A stretch of 64,000 bases of DNA, from contig JAHLJT010000631.1 in NCBI GenBank assembly GCA_031308135.1, positions 213,417,065-213,481,064 on the forward strand, read 5' to 3'. A program made the position numbers and the translations under genes. This document shows, in pieces, positions 1-11,723 of the stretch. The stretch is from Acheta domesticus (taxonomy: Eukaryota > Arthropoda > Insecta > Orthoptera > Gryllidae). The stretch's first letter is position 1. Each line of letters begins with the position of its first letter. A model generated the notes under the pieces. It made no database searches and was not told the origin of the DNA. It was given only the letters and a program-made list of their open reading frames with translations.

Positions 1-497
1 CTCTAATCCTTGAATCGAGGATTTGTCCAATTGTATCCACCGGTCAGATTTCCCTCAGTCTCGCTTCCCGGTGAATACCCTTTCATTTTTGGCTCCCTGA
101 AAAGGCAAAGCGCGATTGCATCCCGGCCGGTGTTTTGAAACGGGGAAAGAGGGAACAATTAAGTCAAAATTTCTATTCTTGAGTAATGCAAATAGATGTT
201 CTCGGGCCACTCGAGAAATTATCGAACATAGATGCAAATGGTAAAATCTTCGGAACTCTGTATTTAAACAAACTAAAACATAATTATTCAAATGTCACCA
301 TCTTGTCATGAAATATGTTCCGCCCAGTAAATATTTCCATGATGTGACCTTGTTACAGTGTAACAAACGTATTTTAATAATTAAATTTATTCAAAGAATC
401 GTCACGTATCTTTGACGTAATTGCATCTCCAATAAGGTGAAAATTGAATGTCAAATAACGGGCAAAACATCAGACCTAAGAAATTGGTCAGAATTAG

Positions 498-606
498 TCG
501 TCTCGGTGGCTCAGAGGTTAGAGTAATTAGATGTAAACCAGGAGACTCAGGTTCTTTCCTTGGCCGGGATGTCAGTTCTTTGAATATTTAATTATTAAAA
601 TATAAT
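498..606 (+). repeat. tRNA-derived SINE-like fragment
   Basis: The segment starts with a tRNA-like A box (TGGCTCAGAGGT, about 506-517). About 35 bases on it has a degenerate B box (GGTTCTTTCC, where the consensus is GGTTCGANTCC), and it ends in an AT-rich tail. This is the head layout of a tRNA-derived SINE. The decayed B box and the lack of a cloverleaf make a functional tRNA gene unlikely. The 3' boundary is a guess. Confidence 0.35.
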
Positions 607-917
607 TGTTTTGATTCTGCATATTTTACACGAACACCGTGGACCTTTCCCCTCCTTTTTGGAGCAACCCGCGGTAAACGTAGAAATCAATTTCAATAAA
701 TTAAGATCATTCCAGAGAGCTGAATTGCAAAATAACAAGCTTTCCTTACTACCTCTAATCATTACAATACAAGAGGAATTCAAATTGAGCAACGTTAAAA
801 GGAACATTTGTTCTTTTTCTCTTGCAAGTTCTTCAAATACGAAAGTGAAAGGGCAATACCTGGGCGAGCGCTTCCTTTTACTCAGAGGAAAACCCAAAAG
901 ATGCAATAGGGAATCGC

Positions 918-985
918 CCGATTGCATCCCGCTGTCAGTTTTCCATCATAGCCCCACTCCATCCCGTTTCGTTCATTTGGTAAGG
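918..985 (+). repeat. Dispersed GCATCCCGC-block repeat, copy 1 (short)
   Basis: This copy carries GATTGCATCCCGC at one end and CCCCACTCCATCCC at the other. Both blocks recur, inverted and further apart, at 1283-1401, so this copy seems to lack the middle. The family is unclassified. A weaker match to the first block lies near 110-125. Confidence 0.4.
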
Positions 986-1282
986 TTTCGAAAGGAGTAA
1001 ACATTTTAGTTAAGTTTGCATTCATAAATAACGCATAAAGATGAACACAGGTGAACAAAGCAGAATCGTCGGAATTATGTCGGAGTTAAGTCAGTGAGGT
1101 AAGAAGATGCTCGCGATTGGTGATTTCAAGTTTTGTTTCCACAAACTTTCAAGCGATGGTTTTCAAAGTTGGCGGCTCTTTGAAAGGACATTATAATATT
1201 TCTTGAAAACGTACATAAGTGGATGAATTATAATTGATCAACGTAGTTCTGGGCAGATCACGGGATCATGCAGATCACGGGA

Positions 1283-1401
1283 CGGATTAGAAATCAGTCC
1301 TCCTACTAAAGGAGGACAACAGAAAGGGATGGAGTGGGGTTACACCTTTTCGGTGAGGTAGGTAAACGGCTTAGGTAAAGACGACCGCGGGATGCAGACA
1401 G
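1283..1401 (-). repeat. Dispersed GCATCCCGC-block repeat, copy 2
   Basis: Read on the minus strand, it runs from GCATCCCGCGGTC through an AAAAGGTGTAA block to CCCCACTCCATCCC. Related segments lie at 918-985, 1804-1874 and 58205-58262. It directly precedes the TCAGTGA-rich foldback. Confidence 0.45.
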
Positions 1402-1421
1402 TATCCGCCCATGCAATCCTG

Positions 1422-1803
1422 CTCTCTCATTCTGAATCAGTGAAAAACTACTGATTGACAGTGACTATTCACTGATATTAGTTATAACACTGCCACTGAC
1501 AATCAGTGATCTGAACTGAACAAATCAGTGAAAATCGGGTCCACTTTTTGAATCAGTGAAACGTCACTGTTTAAAACAGTCAAATCTGTGAAAACAGCAG
1601 CACGTGAACGACTGAACGATCAGTGAGCGATGGTGACGCGGCACGTTTACCACTGACGACCAGTGAAATGCTGGCGGACCGTATGAAAAGGTTCGCATAT
1701 TCGCTGATTGTCAGCGAAACTACATATTTCGACTGAAGATATCAGTGACTTCGGCTCTCACTGATTGAATTAGTGACAATTTCACTGATTCAGATTCAGA
1801 GAG
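1422..1803. repeat. Foldback element packed with TCAGTG/CACTGA motifs
   Basis: The segment is about 380 bp. Its ends form an inverted repeat: it starts CTCTCATTCTGAATCAGTG and ends with the inverse of CTCTCTGAATCTGAATCAG. Between the ends, the hexamer TCAGTG or its complement CACTGA appears about eleven times by eye, plus diverged forms such as TCAGCG and CCAGTG. It lies in the intron about 120 bp downstream of the homeodomain exon's donor site and is flanked on both sides by copies of the GCATCCCGC-block repeat. No open frame runs through it. A MITE or foldback transposon is most likely; I do not recognise the family. Confidence 0.65.
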
Positions 1804-1874
1804 TGCTCTACACCTTTTTCGGGAGGGAGATATCGACTTAGGAAAAAGTCAACGGCGGGATGCAATCGGAGGGC
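1804..1874 (-). repeat. Dispersed GCATCCCGC-block repeat, copy 3
   Basis: On the minus strand it reads GATTGCATCCCGCCGTTGAC, then GGTGTAGAGCAC after a variable middle. It is the same unit as 1283-1401 and in the same orientation, so the foldback sits between two tandemly arranged copies. Confidence 0.4.
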
Positions 1875-1922
1875 AGGTGCTTGCATCGCGAGCGGTGGCC
1901 GCGGGCCCGCCCGAGCACTCAC

Positions 1923-2242
1923 CTGCGCCTCGGTGAGCTGCAGCGCGTGCGCCAGGTAGAGGCGCTCGGGGCCCACCATGTACTGCTGGCGCTCGAACTC
2001 CGCCTCCAGCCGCTCCAGCTGCTCGGGCGTGAAGATGGTGCGCACGCGTTTCGACTTGGCGGGCTTCTTGCCGCCGCCTCCTCCGCCGCCGCCGCCCGCG
2101 CCGCCCCCGGCGCCCACGCCGCACGACGACACCGCGCCCGGCGCGCCGCCGCCCTCGCCCACCACGCCCACGCCGCCGCCGCCGCCGCACAGCTTGTCTG
2201 CGCACGCGGAGAGCAGGCGGTGAGGCCACGAGCATACGTCGG
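1923..2242 (-). CDS. Not-type homeobox gene, exon 2 (homeodomain residues 1-44)
   Basis: This exon encodes a Cys/Gly-rich linker with a long Gly run, then KKPAKSK and the first 44 homeodomain residues. R5, F8, L16, F20, R31, L40 and Q44 are visible, as is the stretch [14 protein letters not shown] typical of the Not/NOTO group. The product should be a nuclear DNA-binding transcription factor. The frame ends at CAG|GTGAGT, a strong donor after Q44 and the conserved 44/45 intron position of many homeoboxes, so the recognition helix lies on another exon, outside the window to the left. Two in-frame phase-1 acceptors are possible. One precedes 2242 after a long pyrimidine tract (CCACCCCTTAG) and is preferred. 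The other precedes 2197 (GTGCGCAG). Either joins in frame to the phase-1 donor of exon 1 at 34045. The call as a homeodomain exon is firm, the Not group likely, and the 5' edge uncertain. Confidence 0.85.
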
Positions 2243-5200
2243 CTAAGGGGTGGATACACAAGTATAGAAGAGGGGCGTGTCAAGCTGCCACTACCACTAC
2301 AGCACAATCACATCAAACCAAATGGAATATATAGTACTCATTTATTACTAGTTTATTACCACAAATTACATTTTTTTCTTTGGGGTAACATTGGGCCCAC
2401 TTCGACAGGTCGGGAAACAAATGAACGTCATGCGGGGCGATGAAATTTCAAGAGACACTGATGAAGACATTTACAAAGGAGCTAACTGTAAACAAACGCA
2501 CTGACAAAATGAGAATATGGACATAACCTGCAGTTAAGTTGCCAGCAGTGGCCAAGCCGTAGCTGTCTTAAAGTAATCTGTCTAATCTCTCTATAGACTA
2601 GGCACGTGATTAGGGCCCCCGCTGGATAGAGGCTCCTAAATGTTTTTACGTATGACATAAATATAAAAAATGTGTGTAAACGATTAAACATTCAAAAAAT
2701 AATACATTTAATTCAAATTTTAAGCAGATATTGAATTTCCAAAAACTGTTTTCTGGACGCAGTTATCCAATCAGGAGCTATGTTAAAACTTAATTTGTGG
2801 TATTGAAGCTCCCTACTCAATAAAAGCGACCTAACTGATCGTACATCATAAGTCACTCTACTTAAATCGAAGAATAGTCGAAAATTATTTATATTGTACT
2901 TATTATTCACATATCCAATTTTTAAATTGCGAATGTAAGAGATATATTTTCATATTAATTTCAATAAATTATGTTCAATTTTATTAAGTGACCCTCAGTT
3001 TGATCATGCTTAGGCACCCATAAGGAATTAAGTCGATCATGGTTGGGCTTTTTCGTGAGGAGTTTGGATGTGAATAATGGTAGTACACGATATTTTTGGG
3101 CAAAATCGACATTACGAGCTTTTATAAAAAGATGGTGTAGTTCTCACTATATTTCAAGTACATTCAAGAAAATAATCTATGAAAGAAACGATTCGCTCCA
3201 ATTTTCTTGGAGGTGCAACTCGTTTAGCGTAAACAGTGCAATTTCCTAGGGTACTCGAAATGCCAGACTACTATTTTAAACAAATGTCACACTATCATCT
3301 CAATTAAAAGCTTTTGTTTGAAACTTCAAAGGTATACATAAGAAGAGTTATTATGTTTTGAAGCAATGTAGATTTCCACAGCACGTCAATGTAATTGTTG
3401 TTCCCGATGTCATCAGCTAGGCGCCGACCAGATCGCCTACCACTACGTCCACCGCAAGCGTGGAGGAAACATTTTGAAATATTTTATCTCCTGAACCACG
3501 GTCCATCCGAGCGAGAAACAACAATCACACAGACTTACTTTGGTTGCAATAGTTGAATGTTTTAATAGCAAGTAATGTGAGGAAGTGAATAGAATTACTG
3601 TGAGAAAGTTGTGGGAATTTACTGAATTCTGTCTGGGACATCACTTAGGGATGCAATGTATATAATAATAATGTTACTCTTGCATCCGATTCATTCCTAA
3701 AGCAAATATTTCTATCACATCTTTATTTGATTGCAAAAAATATATAACACTTGTAATTTTTCTCTTAAGTCAAGCTCAGTTTATTGATAATGGTTTTTAA
3801 TTAATATTTGTAAGAATTTTTAATAGGAATTATAAATTTAAACCACAAAAACTATGAAATGGTACAAAATCAAAAATTATAAGATTTTTACTACATTAGT
3901 TGAGTCACATTAATCCATTTTTTGACGATCAGTCTTCAATTTCAGCTACTTGCAAATGCTATAAATAAACTAATTTTCATTTTTTAATTCATTTTTTATG
4001 AAAAATACGATTCAAAATATTTTCTCGGACTTAAAGTTCATTATTGGTAACTTAACACGAAAATTATTCAATGAGAGATTCTAGTACGCTGAAAAAATAG
4101 TATCGTCTATCTATGCATATCACGCTGCATTCTCACTCTTCTCTCAAAGTAACTGATGTGCCCACTTTTTTACCAGCTTTAATTTTTTTTTCGCCGGAAA
4201 AAATAAAAGCCGAATCGGAAATTTAGGGGTTGATTTAGGGTACGACACTAACTACAAAATCTTAGCGTCCTACTTTTACAAGTGCCAAAAGAATAAGCTG
4301 CAGAATTCGCCACATCGATATCCAAAATGAAAATAGTTCGGCAACACTTTTAGCGGCTGCCTAGCATTTCTTTCAGCGACACCTGACGCACGGGCCCACC
4401 GGCGCAGAATCACCTGCTGCTAAATGGCGCTATTTGTCGAGGGAATTGCTCCTGGTGCGAGATCACGCACGCGAGACGCTTTCGTTTACAAACCGCCTCC
4501 ACTCGAATGCCAACAAGCACGCGAGGCTCCGCGAGCTGCCCTCAGAGTTTTATGAAGAGAGAACAAGGGCAGTAAAAATTAGGTCTCGTGCTTTTGTTTC
4601 ATTAGCTAATGGGGTTTAAATGGAAATGCAGGCTTTCCAACTGTGGCTTTGCTTCACGTAAGAATTCTTTCCGTTTAGTTGACCATAAAGCGAGACTGAA
4701 GACCGACACAATGTAGGCCACAGTGTGCGAAGAATAAATACCGGAGAGCTGTTGAAAATATTCAGGAAACAAACAGCAAGAGTTGGGGATAGCTTGCTTA
4801 GGCTTTAGCCTTACAAATTATCCTGCTCTCCGTTTGTTAATAATATGACATGTGGTACGCACGAAGTTTTCTGATTGTTAAGCTCATGAAAGAAGTTTTA
4901 AAATGCTGCAATAAAAAACCAAAACGAATCATTGCGAATTATTGACCCACCTCAGCTTCTTTAACAATAACAAACTGTTATAATACATACCAAATTTAAA
5001 TGTTGATATTTAATGACTAACTAATCGGTAAAATATTGCTTTCACAAGTTCAATATTCTTCATAAAATTCTCTTTCCAAAATTTTAAATATACAATTCGC
5101 AGAGGAAAACAACTAATATTCATTAACATGGCAACAAATTTCATTTATTTTCGGAATATGTCCTCTCCGGTGATATTCTTGTTATTTTATTGGTTTAATC

Positions 5201-5937
5201 ATCTCTCTACAAGGAACGCGCCCCGAAGAAACAGATTCTATAGGAAAACATGATGAGTGCATCAGGCTCAGGGATCATAATTACGAAACTATTACAAGTA
5301 GAACAAAACGCCGCCATTTAATCACCGACAAATTCGTCTCCATCCTCGTTCCAGCTCGTAAAACAACTAATACGCGCTCGGCGAAGGTTTGGCCTGCAAT
5401 AGAGCGGCAGCACAGGGCGGCAGGGCGAGCGACCCCAGCGCCTGTTATGCAGATCCGCCGCCATAACTCATGCACGACTCATTAACTGCCCGATGATGAT
5501 GAGGCGCTTGGCGCTGCATCCCTCCCCTGCCGCCCCGCATCACTCCGCCCTGCATCACCACCGTCGCGGACGGGTTAAAAAAGATGTCGGCCGGCCGAGT
5601 GCGCGAATATCGTGTGATTGATATGCTGCTGGTTGCGGTGGCGGTAGCGAGGGCTGTGGGTAGGGACCTGGAAGTAATTACAATGGGCGTCGCAGCTGCT
5701 GTGCGGAGGAGATTGTGGCTGCGAACGTGGTAATGAAGATCGACAGTGGAGGTGTCAAGATGTTGCCACGGTGAGTGAAAAGGTGAGTATCTCACAAATA
5801 CCATCGGAATGTTGAAAAAGTGTTAGAACAAAAGGGTTTGTTGTCTAACAATCGATATCCGGTTATTTTCAGGCCGACAATGTCAAACCAGTCGGTCTGG
5901 ATAGTCGAGGTTGCTAAGGCTTCAGGTTCTTCAGCGC

Positions 5938-5990
5938 CGTAGCTGCTTAGGCTCGAAGAGCCGCGAGTTCGAATCCCGTTTCCGGAATCC
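5938..5990 (+). repeat. tRNA-like fragment with B box
   Basis: A near-consensus pol III B box (AGTTCGAATCCC, about 5966-5977) follows an A-box-like TAGCTGCTTAGG (5940-5951) and a small hairpin (GGCTCgaaGAGCC). No full cloverleaf is evident. It is probably a decayed tRNA-derived SINE head. Confidence 0.3.
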
Positions 5991-6043
5991 GGCATGTCTG
6001 TTGTTAATATGTATTTCCTCACCATTGCCCCAAAGTTAAGAGT

Positions 6044-6072
6044 AACAATGGTCGCTATAAGCGACCATTGTT
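6044..6072. promoter_or_regulatory. Perfect palindrome holding two SOX-type sites
   Basis: AACAATGGTCGCT is followed by ATA and then its exact reverse complement. Each arm carries AACAATGG, which fits the published SOX HMG-box consensus (A/T)(A/T)CAA(A/T)G, so two sites face each other. A binding role is inference; it could equally be a hairpin left by a mobile element. Confidence 0.35.
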
Positions 6073-6289
6073 GCGCGAAAAGCGACACTTTAAAAAAATG
6101 TCAAGCCTACGCAGAAGCAACGAAGATAATTATGGCGGTGAACGCTATGGCTGTTAACCAAGAAGTGGCGTCAGTGATGCAAACAGCCATCTTGAGCTTG
6201 CGCTCTAGGCTGTGGTTGAAACTGTAGTGGCTACGGTTGTGTCTGTATCGTCGGGGGAAACGGTGATGGCTCCTCTTTTTTTCCAATGT

Positions 6290-6535
6290 CATCGCTGGAT
6301 CGCCAGCGCAGTCAACTCGCTGTTCACCCTTTGCTGCCGCCGCCGCACCAGCTGCCGAGCGCGACGGCGCGGAAAATTCCCTGGTCCCCTGGCCGCGCCC
6401 GGCCTCGCCCCTTCCATTGCCTCCGTTCTCCTCCCGCTTGATTAAAGGACGCCGAGGAGGCTTCCCCCTTCGCTGCCGGCGCGGAAAGGCGTCGCGGCAA
6501 TTGCACGTGGCGCGCACATTTATTTTCAGCTAATA
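6290..6535. promoter_or_regulatory. CpG-rich block in intron 1
   Basis: This is a GC-rich patch with many CpG dinucleotides in an AT-rich setting. The frames through it give only low-complexity Ala/Arg/Gly peptides with no recognisable domain. It is a candidate regulatory island. Confidence 0.3.
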
Positions 6536-7688
6536 GGATAGTCATACGGGGTCTAATTGTAAGTCAGAGTGCTCTCCGCGTCTTGAATATTTCTGATAAT
6601 ATAACCGAATGTTCTACTAGGAAACAATGATTAGAAATGGTTACGCGAATAAGAAGTTTCATTTTAAAATTACAATTTTATTTTATTGAACCTAAAATCC
6701 ATTTACAGATTTATTTAATATATTTACTTTCACCTGCAAAGAGATTTCTTCTTTAAATTAAATCTAACATCCATTAATCAATTAATCTTTGAGTTAAATC
6801 TAACATTCATTAATCACAATCACAGATGCTTATTACTTCCTTACACAACTTTCACAAAAAATATTCTTTATTAGTGTTCAATATTGGTTCTTACAACTGC
6901 ATGGGATAATCAACTATCACGTAACCGACGAAGTAATATAATAGACAATAAGTGTAATACATTATTTTTTAACAATATAATATGGGAATAAAATTGTTAT
7001 CAAGCAAAGAAATCATCTTTCTTAGATCTATAATGTATTATTAATATAGAATAAGTAATGGAAAGTAATGGAAAAATAAAAGAAATTTGCGAAATGTATT
7101 GTACCCCCTTCCCGATCTTTTCACACGATTTACGATTCATTTACTGACATAATCGATTCTAACAAAATATTGCTTTTTGAAAATCTCAGTGACTGGCGCT
7201 GGTATTGTTTGAGTCAACATATGCTTGGATTCTGTCCCTACTACAAAGTTTCCACACACAGAATTATCGACATTCATAATGAGAAAATATGAAAACAGTA
7301 AAATCGGCCTCGTCTTAAATCTTATTTGAATGTCAAAAGCAGCGATAAATCCAGACATTTTCCAACAAAGTGTGAACGGTAGGTATTGTACACAGATGTT
7401 TATCACCTCATTGTGTTCACCACAGCAATATTTCAAGGTGCTTTTGTAAGCTGCGCAGCATAATTAAATTAGGGTGTTCAGTGGCGCGTAACACGAGGGG
7501 TAGCTATTTTATTTCCTCGTTGTGACTTGCTCTTTGCGGGCGTTGTTAATAATATGCAACTGGATTACGTTTGCGGCCGTCCTTCGGGCTGTGATGGCAG
7601 GAGGAAAGAGCTTAGAAGGGAAGGGAACAGTATCGAGGGGCGAGGGGGTGGTATGATTGTGTCGTACCGAACAAGGCGAAGTTGAGGC

Positions 7689-7713
7689 AGAGAGAGAGAG
7701 AGAGAGAGAGAGA
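7689..7713. repeat. (AG)n microsatellite
   Basis: About twelve uninterrupted AG units. They explain the Ser-Leu repeat peptides in the minus frames. Confidence 0.95.
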
Positions 7714-8862
7714 AGTACAAAGAACATCGGGAAAGGTCATATTCCTCCACAATACACGGGTATGAAAATGGATGAGAAGTGATTTGATATATAAAGTTTG
7801 CTGAATGAAGGAAAGGGGGCAATGTAGTTTACGATTTAACAGAAAGATAATAAATAAAGACAGGCTCAAATTGAGATAGGTGGAAAAAGAAGTGTCGAGG
7901 TAGGAGATACGTTACAGCAAGCTATATGCGAAAGAGATCAAATAATACGACGTATGTAATACAATTGGGTAGGTGAGACTATCCCCAATAGCGCAGTGCA
8001 TAAAGGAAGGCTTCGTTCCGAGGGTTTTACTGAGGCTTGGCCTCAGTATAATGACAACAGCAACAAGAGCCCATGCGAAACAGTGCAGAGGAAGAATCGA
8101 ATTACTAATTGGACCCGTTCTCAGTTTTGAAAGAAATACTTTAAAAGAAAATTGCTTTGAACTGGAACCCAACTTCGGGGTACCCTGAAAAAGACTTATC
8201 GAACGTTCAAAACTGTGTCTTAATATGATTACGCCATAAGAAACATAATTGCTTTTAAGGGCCTGGGATGCATCATTTCCGAATTTTGTAGGATGGCAAC
8301 GTGTCTTATGGGTTGCATGTGCACCAGGTGTTTCCCTTATGTCAAATTAGAGAAATTCTCCTTTTTTGGCATAAATATGTTAAATGGAAGCTTGGAAGGT
8401 GGTGCCATTTTATATCCACAAATGGCTCTCTTCAGGTATTTTATGACCATAAATTCTTTTTTAGAACAAAATCATCATATTTCCTTAGCGCATGATGTAT
8501 AGAGGGGTTAGGACGCATTGTAAGAACACTGAATAAGATTAACAATTTGAGTCAGACACAAAGAAATATGAAAAAAATTATGGGAATAGTCATCATTGCC
8601 AATGTTGGGAAAATGGATATGTTTGAATATCTCGAAGCACAGAAGAAGCAGAGGAAATCTTGGCGAAGAATAGAATTCCGAATCCGAGGAACGAGGAAGT
8701 GCTTAAGGAACATCATTTCGCTCACACGCAACACTCACCATGCTGGATACTCGGATTGACTTGAGATTTTAGCAGCTTGTTCAGCACCTTTCAAAACCCC
8801 TACACACAAATTTTTACGTGCTATGAAGCATTGCAAGTAGTGTTTTTGCGATAATTAGTATT

Positions 8863-9145
8863 GGGACCTTTCTTGACCTTACCGACCGTGGAAGGGCGGA
8901 AATCGCTGGTCGCCGCTGGTTCTGCGAACGTTACTCGTACACCGCGCCTGCACTATTGGCCTATCGGCAAGGTCTCTGTTACTTGGAGGGCAGGCGGGGT
9001 GACAAAAACGGATGTTTACTTTGCAGGTTCAGATGGAACGAACGCGCTTGGAAATTTGACACCGGCTGATAGACGCCGCGTAACGTTCCTAGCGCTGCCG
9101 AAGTAACGGCTCGCCCGCTGCGGGAAGGGCGGTCACGAAAGGTCC
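8863..9145. mobile_element. MITE candidate with 15-bp terminal inverted repeats
   Basis: The left end GGGACCTTTCTTGACC (8863-8878) matches the inverse of the right end, GGACCTTTCGTGACC (9131-9145). The inside is GC-richer than its surroundings. One plus-strand frame is open across most of the element (about 81 codons to 9106) but has no ATG at its start and no domain I know. I found no clear target-site duplication. Confidence 0.5.
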
Positions 9146-9259
9146 TGATACAAAATGCCTATAAAACACTATTTATAATATTCCATAGCACTTCAAACTT
9201 TGCGTATGTAAGTTTGGCATGATGTTCTATCAGGTGGTGAAATTTCATGTCAATCCGAG

Positions 9260-9880
9260 TATCCAGCACGGTGAGTGTTGCGTGTCAGAGGTGCGGAAAA
9301 GTGCAGAAAGCCAACGAACCAGAACATGGCGGGACAACGCGGATCGGCCGGGGCGTCACAGCGGGACGAAGCGGGTGGAGCTGGGCGGAGGCACGAGGTG
9401 ACGCTAACGAGGAGGGGCGCAGGCGCAGCGGGGGTGGGGGCTGAATGAGCCCCGGGGGGAGAGGGGAGGGCGGCGGGGTCGCGGGGCAGAAGCGCGCATT
9501 CGCGCCCGGTGCGGCTGCGTCACTGTCGCCACATTGTCATCGCCGCGCGCGGCTCCTGGTCCATTTCACAGCCGGGGCGGCGGCCGCCCCCATTCGCGCC
9601 CCGCAGTCAACGAGCCCTGAGATATTGCGCGGAACTAATTTCTGTCCGTGGCGGCGGCGGCGGTGCCGAGAGGAGTCCTACTGCATTACACGTTCTTTCA
9701 CGTCTCGCCGCCAGATTGATACGCAAGTGGTCGCGCTGTTTGTTTCCGACGAGGGCGGCGCGGCGGCTCGAAACAGCTGCCCGCCGCTCGCCGCTCGCCG
9801 CTCGCCGCTCGCCGCCGCGCCGGGAAATGGTGGCGCCACCCAGTCAGTTGACGCGACGCACATGCACTCCGCAGTTACTT
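9260..9880. promoter_or_regulatory. CpG-rich island in intron 1
   Basis: This sharply bounded GC/CpG-rich block includes a short direct repeat of CGCTCGC units near 9785-9815. Translations in all frames are Arg/Ala/Pro low complexity without family motifs. It is a candidate regulatory CpG island or an unrecognised non-coding exon. Confidence 0.4.
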
Positions 9881-10569
9881 ATCGACGCGGAAATGGGACG
9901 AAACACTTCATTTGATTTTTTTTTCTGGAATTGATATAACTACGAAAAATGGAATTTCGTTGATACTGAATGATAGAAAAAATGAAATGTACGTTTTAAA
10001 AGAAAATATAAATGGTCTACCCACGATTAGTTTTTAAATAAATTAATTTAGTAATTAATAAAACCTTTATTAAAGTTTTTAATAAGACACCAGTAGTCAA
10101 AGGTGCATAAATTAACTTTACATATGATTATTAAACTGGTTTTGAAAATTCAATTTTCACTATCAGAAGTTACACTAAAGCATTAAACGTAACTGCATTA
10201 CGATCGTTTCGAAACTCAAAACAACTTTGCCACAAATAGTTTGTACATGCTAATACTAAAACGAACCAAGAATTTTACATAAGTATATTGCGAATATTTT
10301 TATCCGGAAATGTATTTTCTTGAAGTTGTAGGAGGAAAACGATCCACTTCGAATAGTGATAAGCAAGAAATAGTTACTGCTGCGAGACTATTGACAAATA
10401 TAAATCAAAATACCCTGAGAATGTAAACGTCTATTTTACCAAATTTTGTTAAGTTTCTACACGGCAGACGAGTCTCCCGAATAAAGAAAATTCCAAAAGT
10501 GTCCCCATCCAGCTCCACTACAGTACGTTCGCAACCTCCCGACTTCACCGAATAAACACATTTCTTCAA

Positions 10570-11640
10570 AAATGTCCACATCGCGGTCCGGGCACGCACT
10601 GCCCACGGTGCGGAGTGCGGCCGGTGGTGGCGAGGGGGTGGGCGGGGCGGGGGGGACGCGTGGAGAGCGCTCGGCAGGGTCGCGGGCCGCGCTGCCCGGG
10701 ACAAAGCGACCAGCCCGGCAAAATATAAATCACTGCAGCGTTTTCAAGAGGCGAGAGAGAGGGTCGCGCACAAAGGGATCGCGGCTTCACCAATGATAAC
10801 AGCGATGGACCCACATATTATTCGCTATTATTTTATGCGGTGTGCGGAGGAAATAAAGAGCGTTTGCAGCGCGTCCCCCGTCGCCGCCGCCGCCAGAGCG
10901 CGCTCTGTTTCGCTCTACAAAAGAACGCGGGCGGGCGACCGGCGCGTCGGGAATCGCTGTGCGAGCGCATATTTACTGTGAAACGCAGGGGGGGCGGGGA
11001 GCGGGGGCGGTGGCAGCGCGGGGGACTCCAAAAGGGCGGGGGGGACCAATTAACAATCAGTTCATTGTGTAGCAGAGTGTAACAAGGCGAAAATGTCCCA
11101 CAATTGGATATATCCGCGCCCGCGCGCGCGCTCGCTCGCTCCGCGTCCCGCTGGGATTGTTTGTCGCTGCCGCTGTGTGCGTTATTCCATAATGCCGCCG
11201 CCGCCGACTGCGGGCGGCGGGCGGCGGGCGGCGGGTGGCGGGCGTGGGCGGCGGGGGCAGCGAGCACTGCACACACTGCTACGCCAACGCGGAGCTTTTC
11301 ATTAAAATTCATGTTACGAGCGCCAGTCGCGGGCGGTCGCGCCACCGGCGGCGCCAGCTATTTTGCAGGACACAAAAGAATGGAAATATGGTTGTTGAAC
11401 CAGATAATATAAGCGCTTTGCCGGCGAGGCCCCCGCCCGCGCGCGCTGCTTTGCTGGCTGGCCCGCAGGGAGCCGGCGCGGCGGCCGCGCCGGCGACGCG
11501 TTGCCTACTTTATTACGGCAGCAAATCCGCGAGAGCGCGCCCAAGACGCGGCGCCCCGCCGGACCCCGCCTCGCAATGGGGGAGGGCTTCCAATGGCGCT
11601 GGTCGCATTGCATTCGAGCGCACTAGAATTCGGGGAAATT
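10570..11640. promoter_or_regulatory. CpG-rich island with AT-containing patches, intron 1
   Basis: About 1 kb of CpG-rich sequence is interrupted by short, complex AT-containing patches, for example 11045-11115 (around CAATTAACAATCAGTTCATT), 11298-11325 (TTCATTAAAATTCATG) and 11375-11415. TAAT/ATTA cores in these patches are possible homeodomain sites. Such mosaic islands are often enhancers of developmental genes, but that is inference. Open frames here are low complexity only. Confidence 0.4.
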
Positions 11641-11723
11641 ATACTGATACTGTAACAAGGTTTCCATTGACACTTTTCCGATTTTTACATTCGTTCTAAT
11701 AGTTTTTAATGAGCCATCGCAGG

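Noticed and set aside
595..1000. Overlapping 110-129-codon frames on both strands
   Set aside because: No domain, no codon bias, and they overlap a dispersed repeat.
5938..5990. Functional tRNA gene
   Set aside because: A B box is present but no acceptor or anticodon stem arrangement could be drawn.
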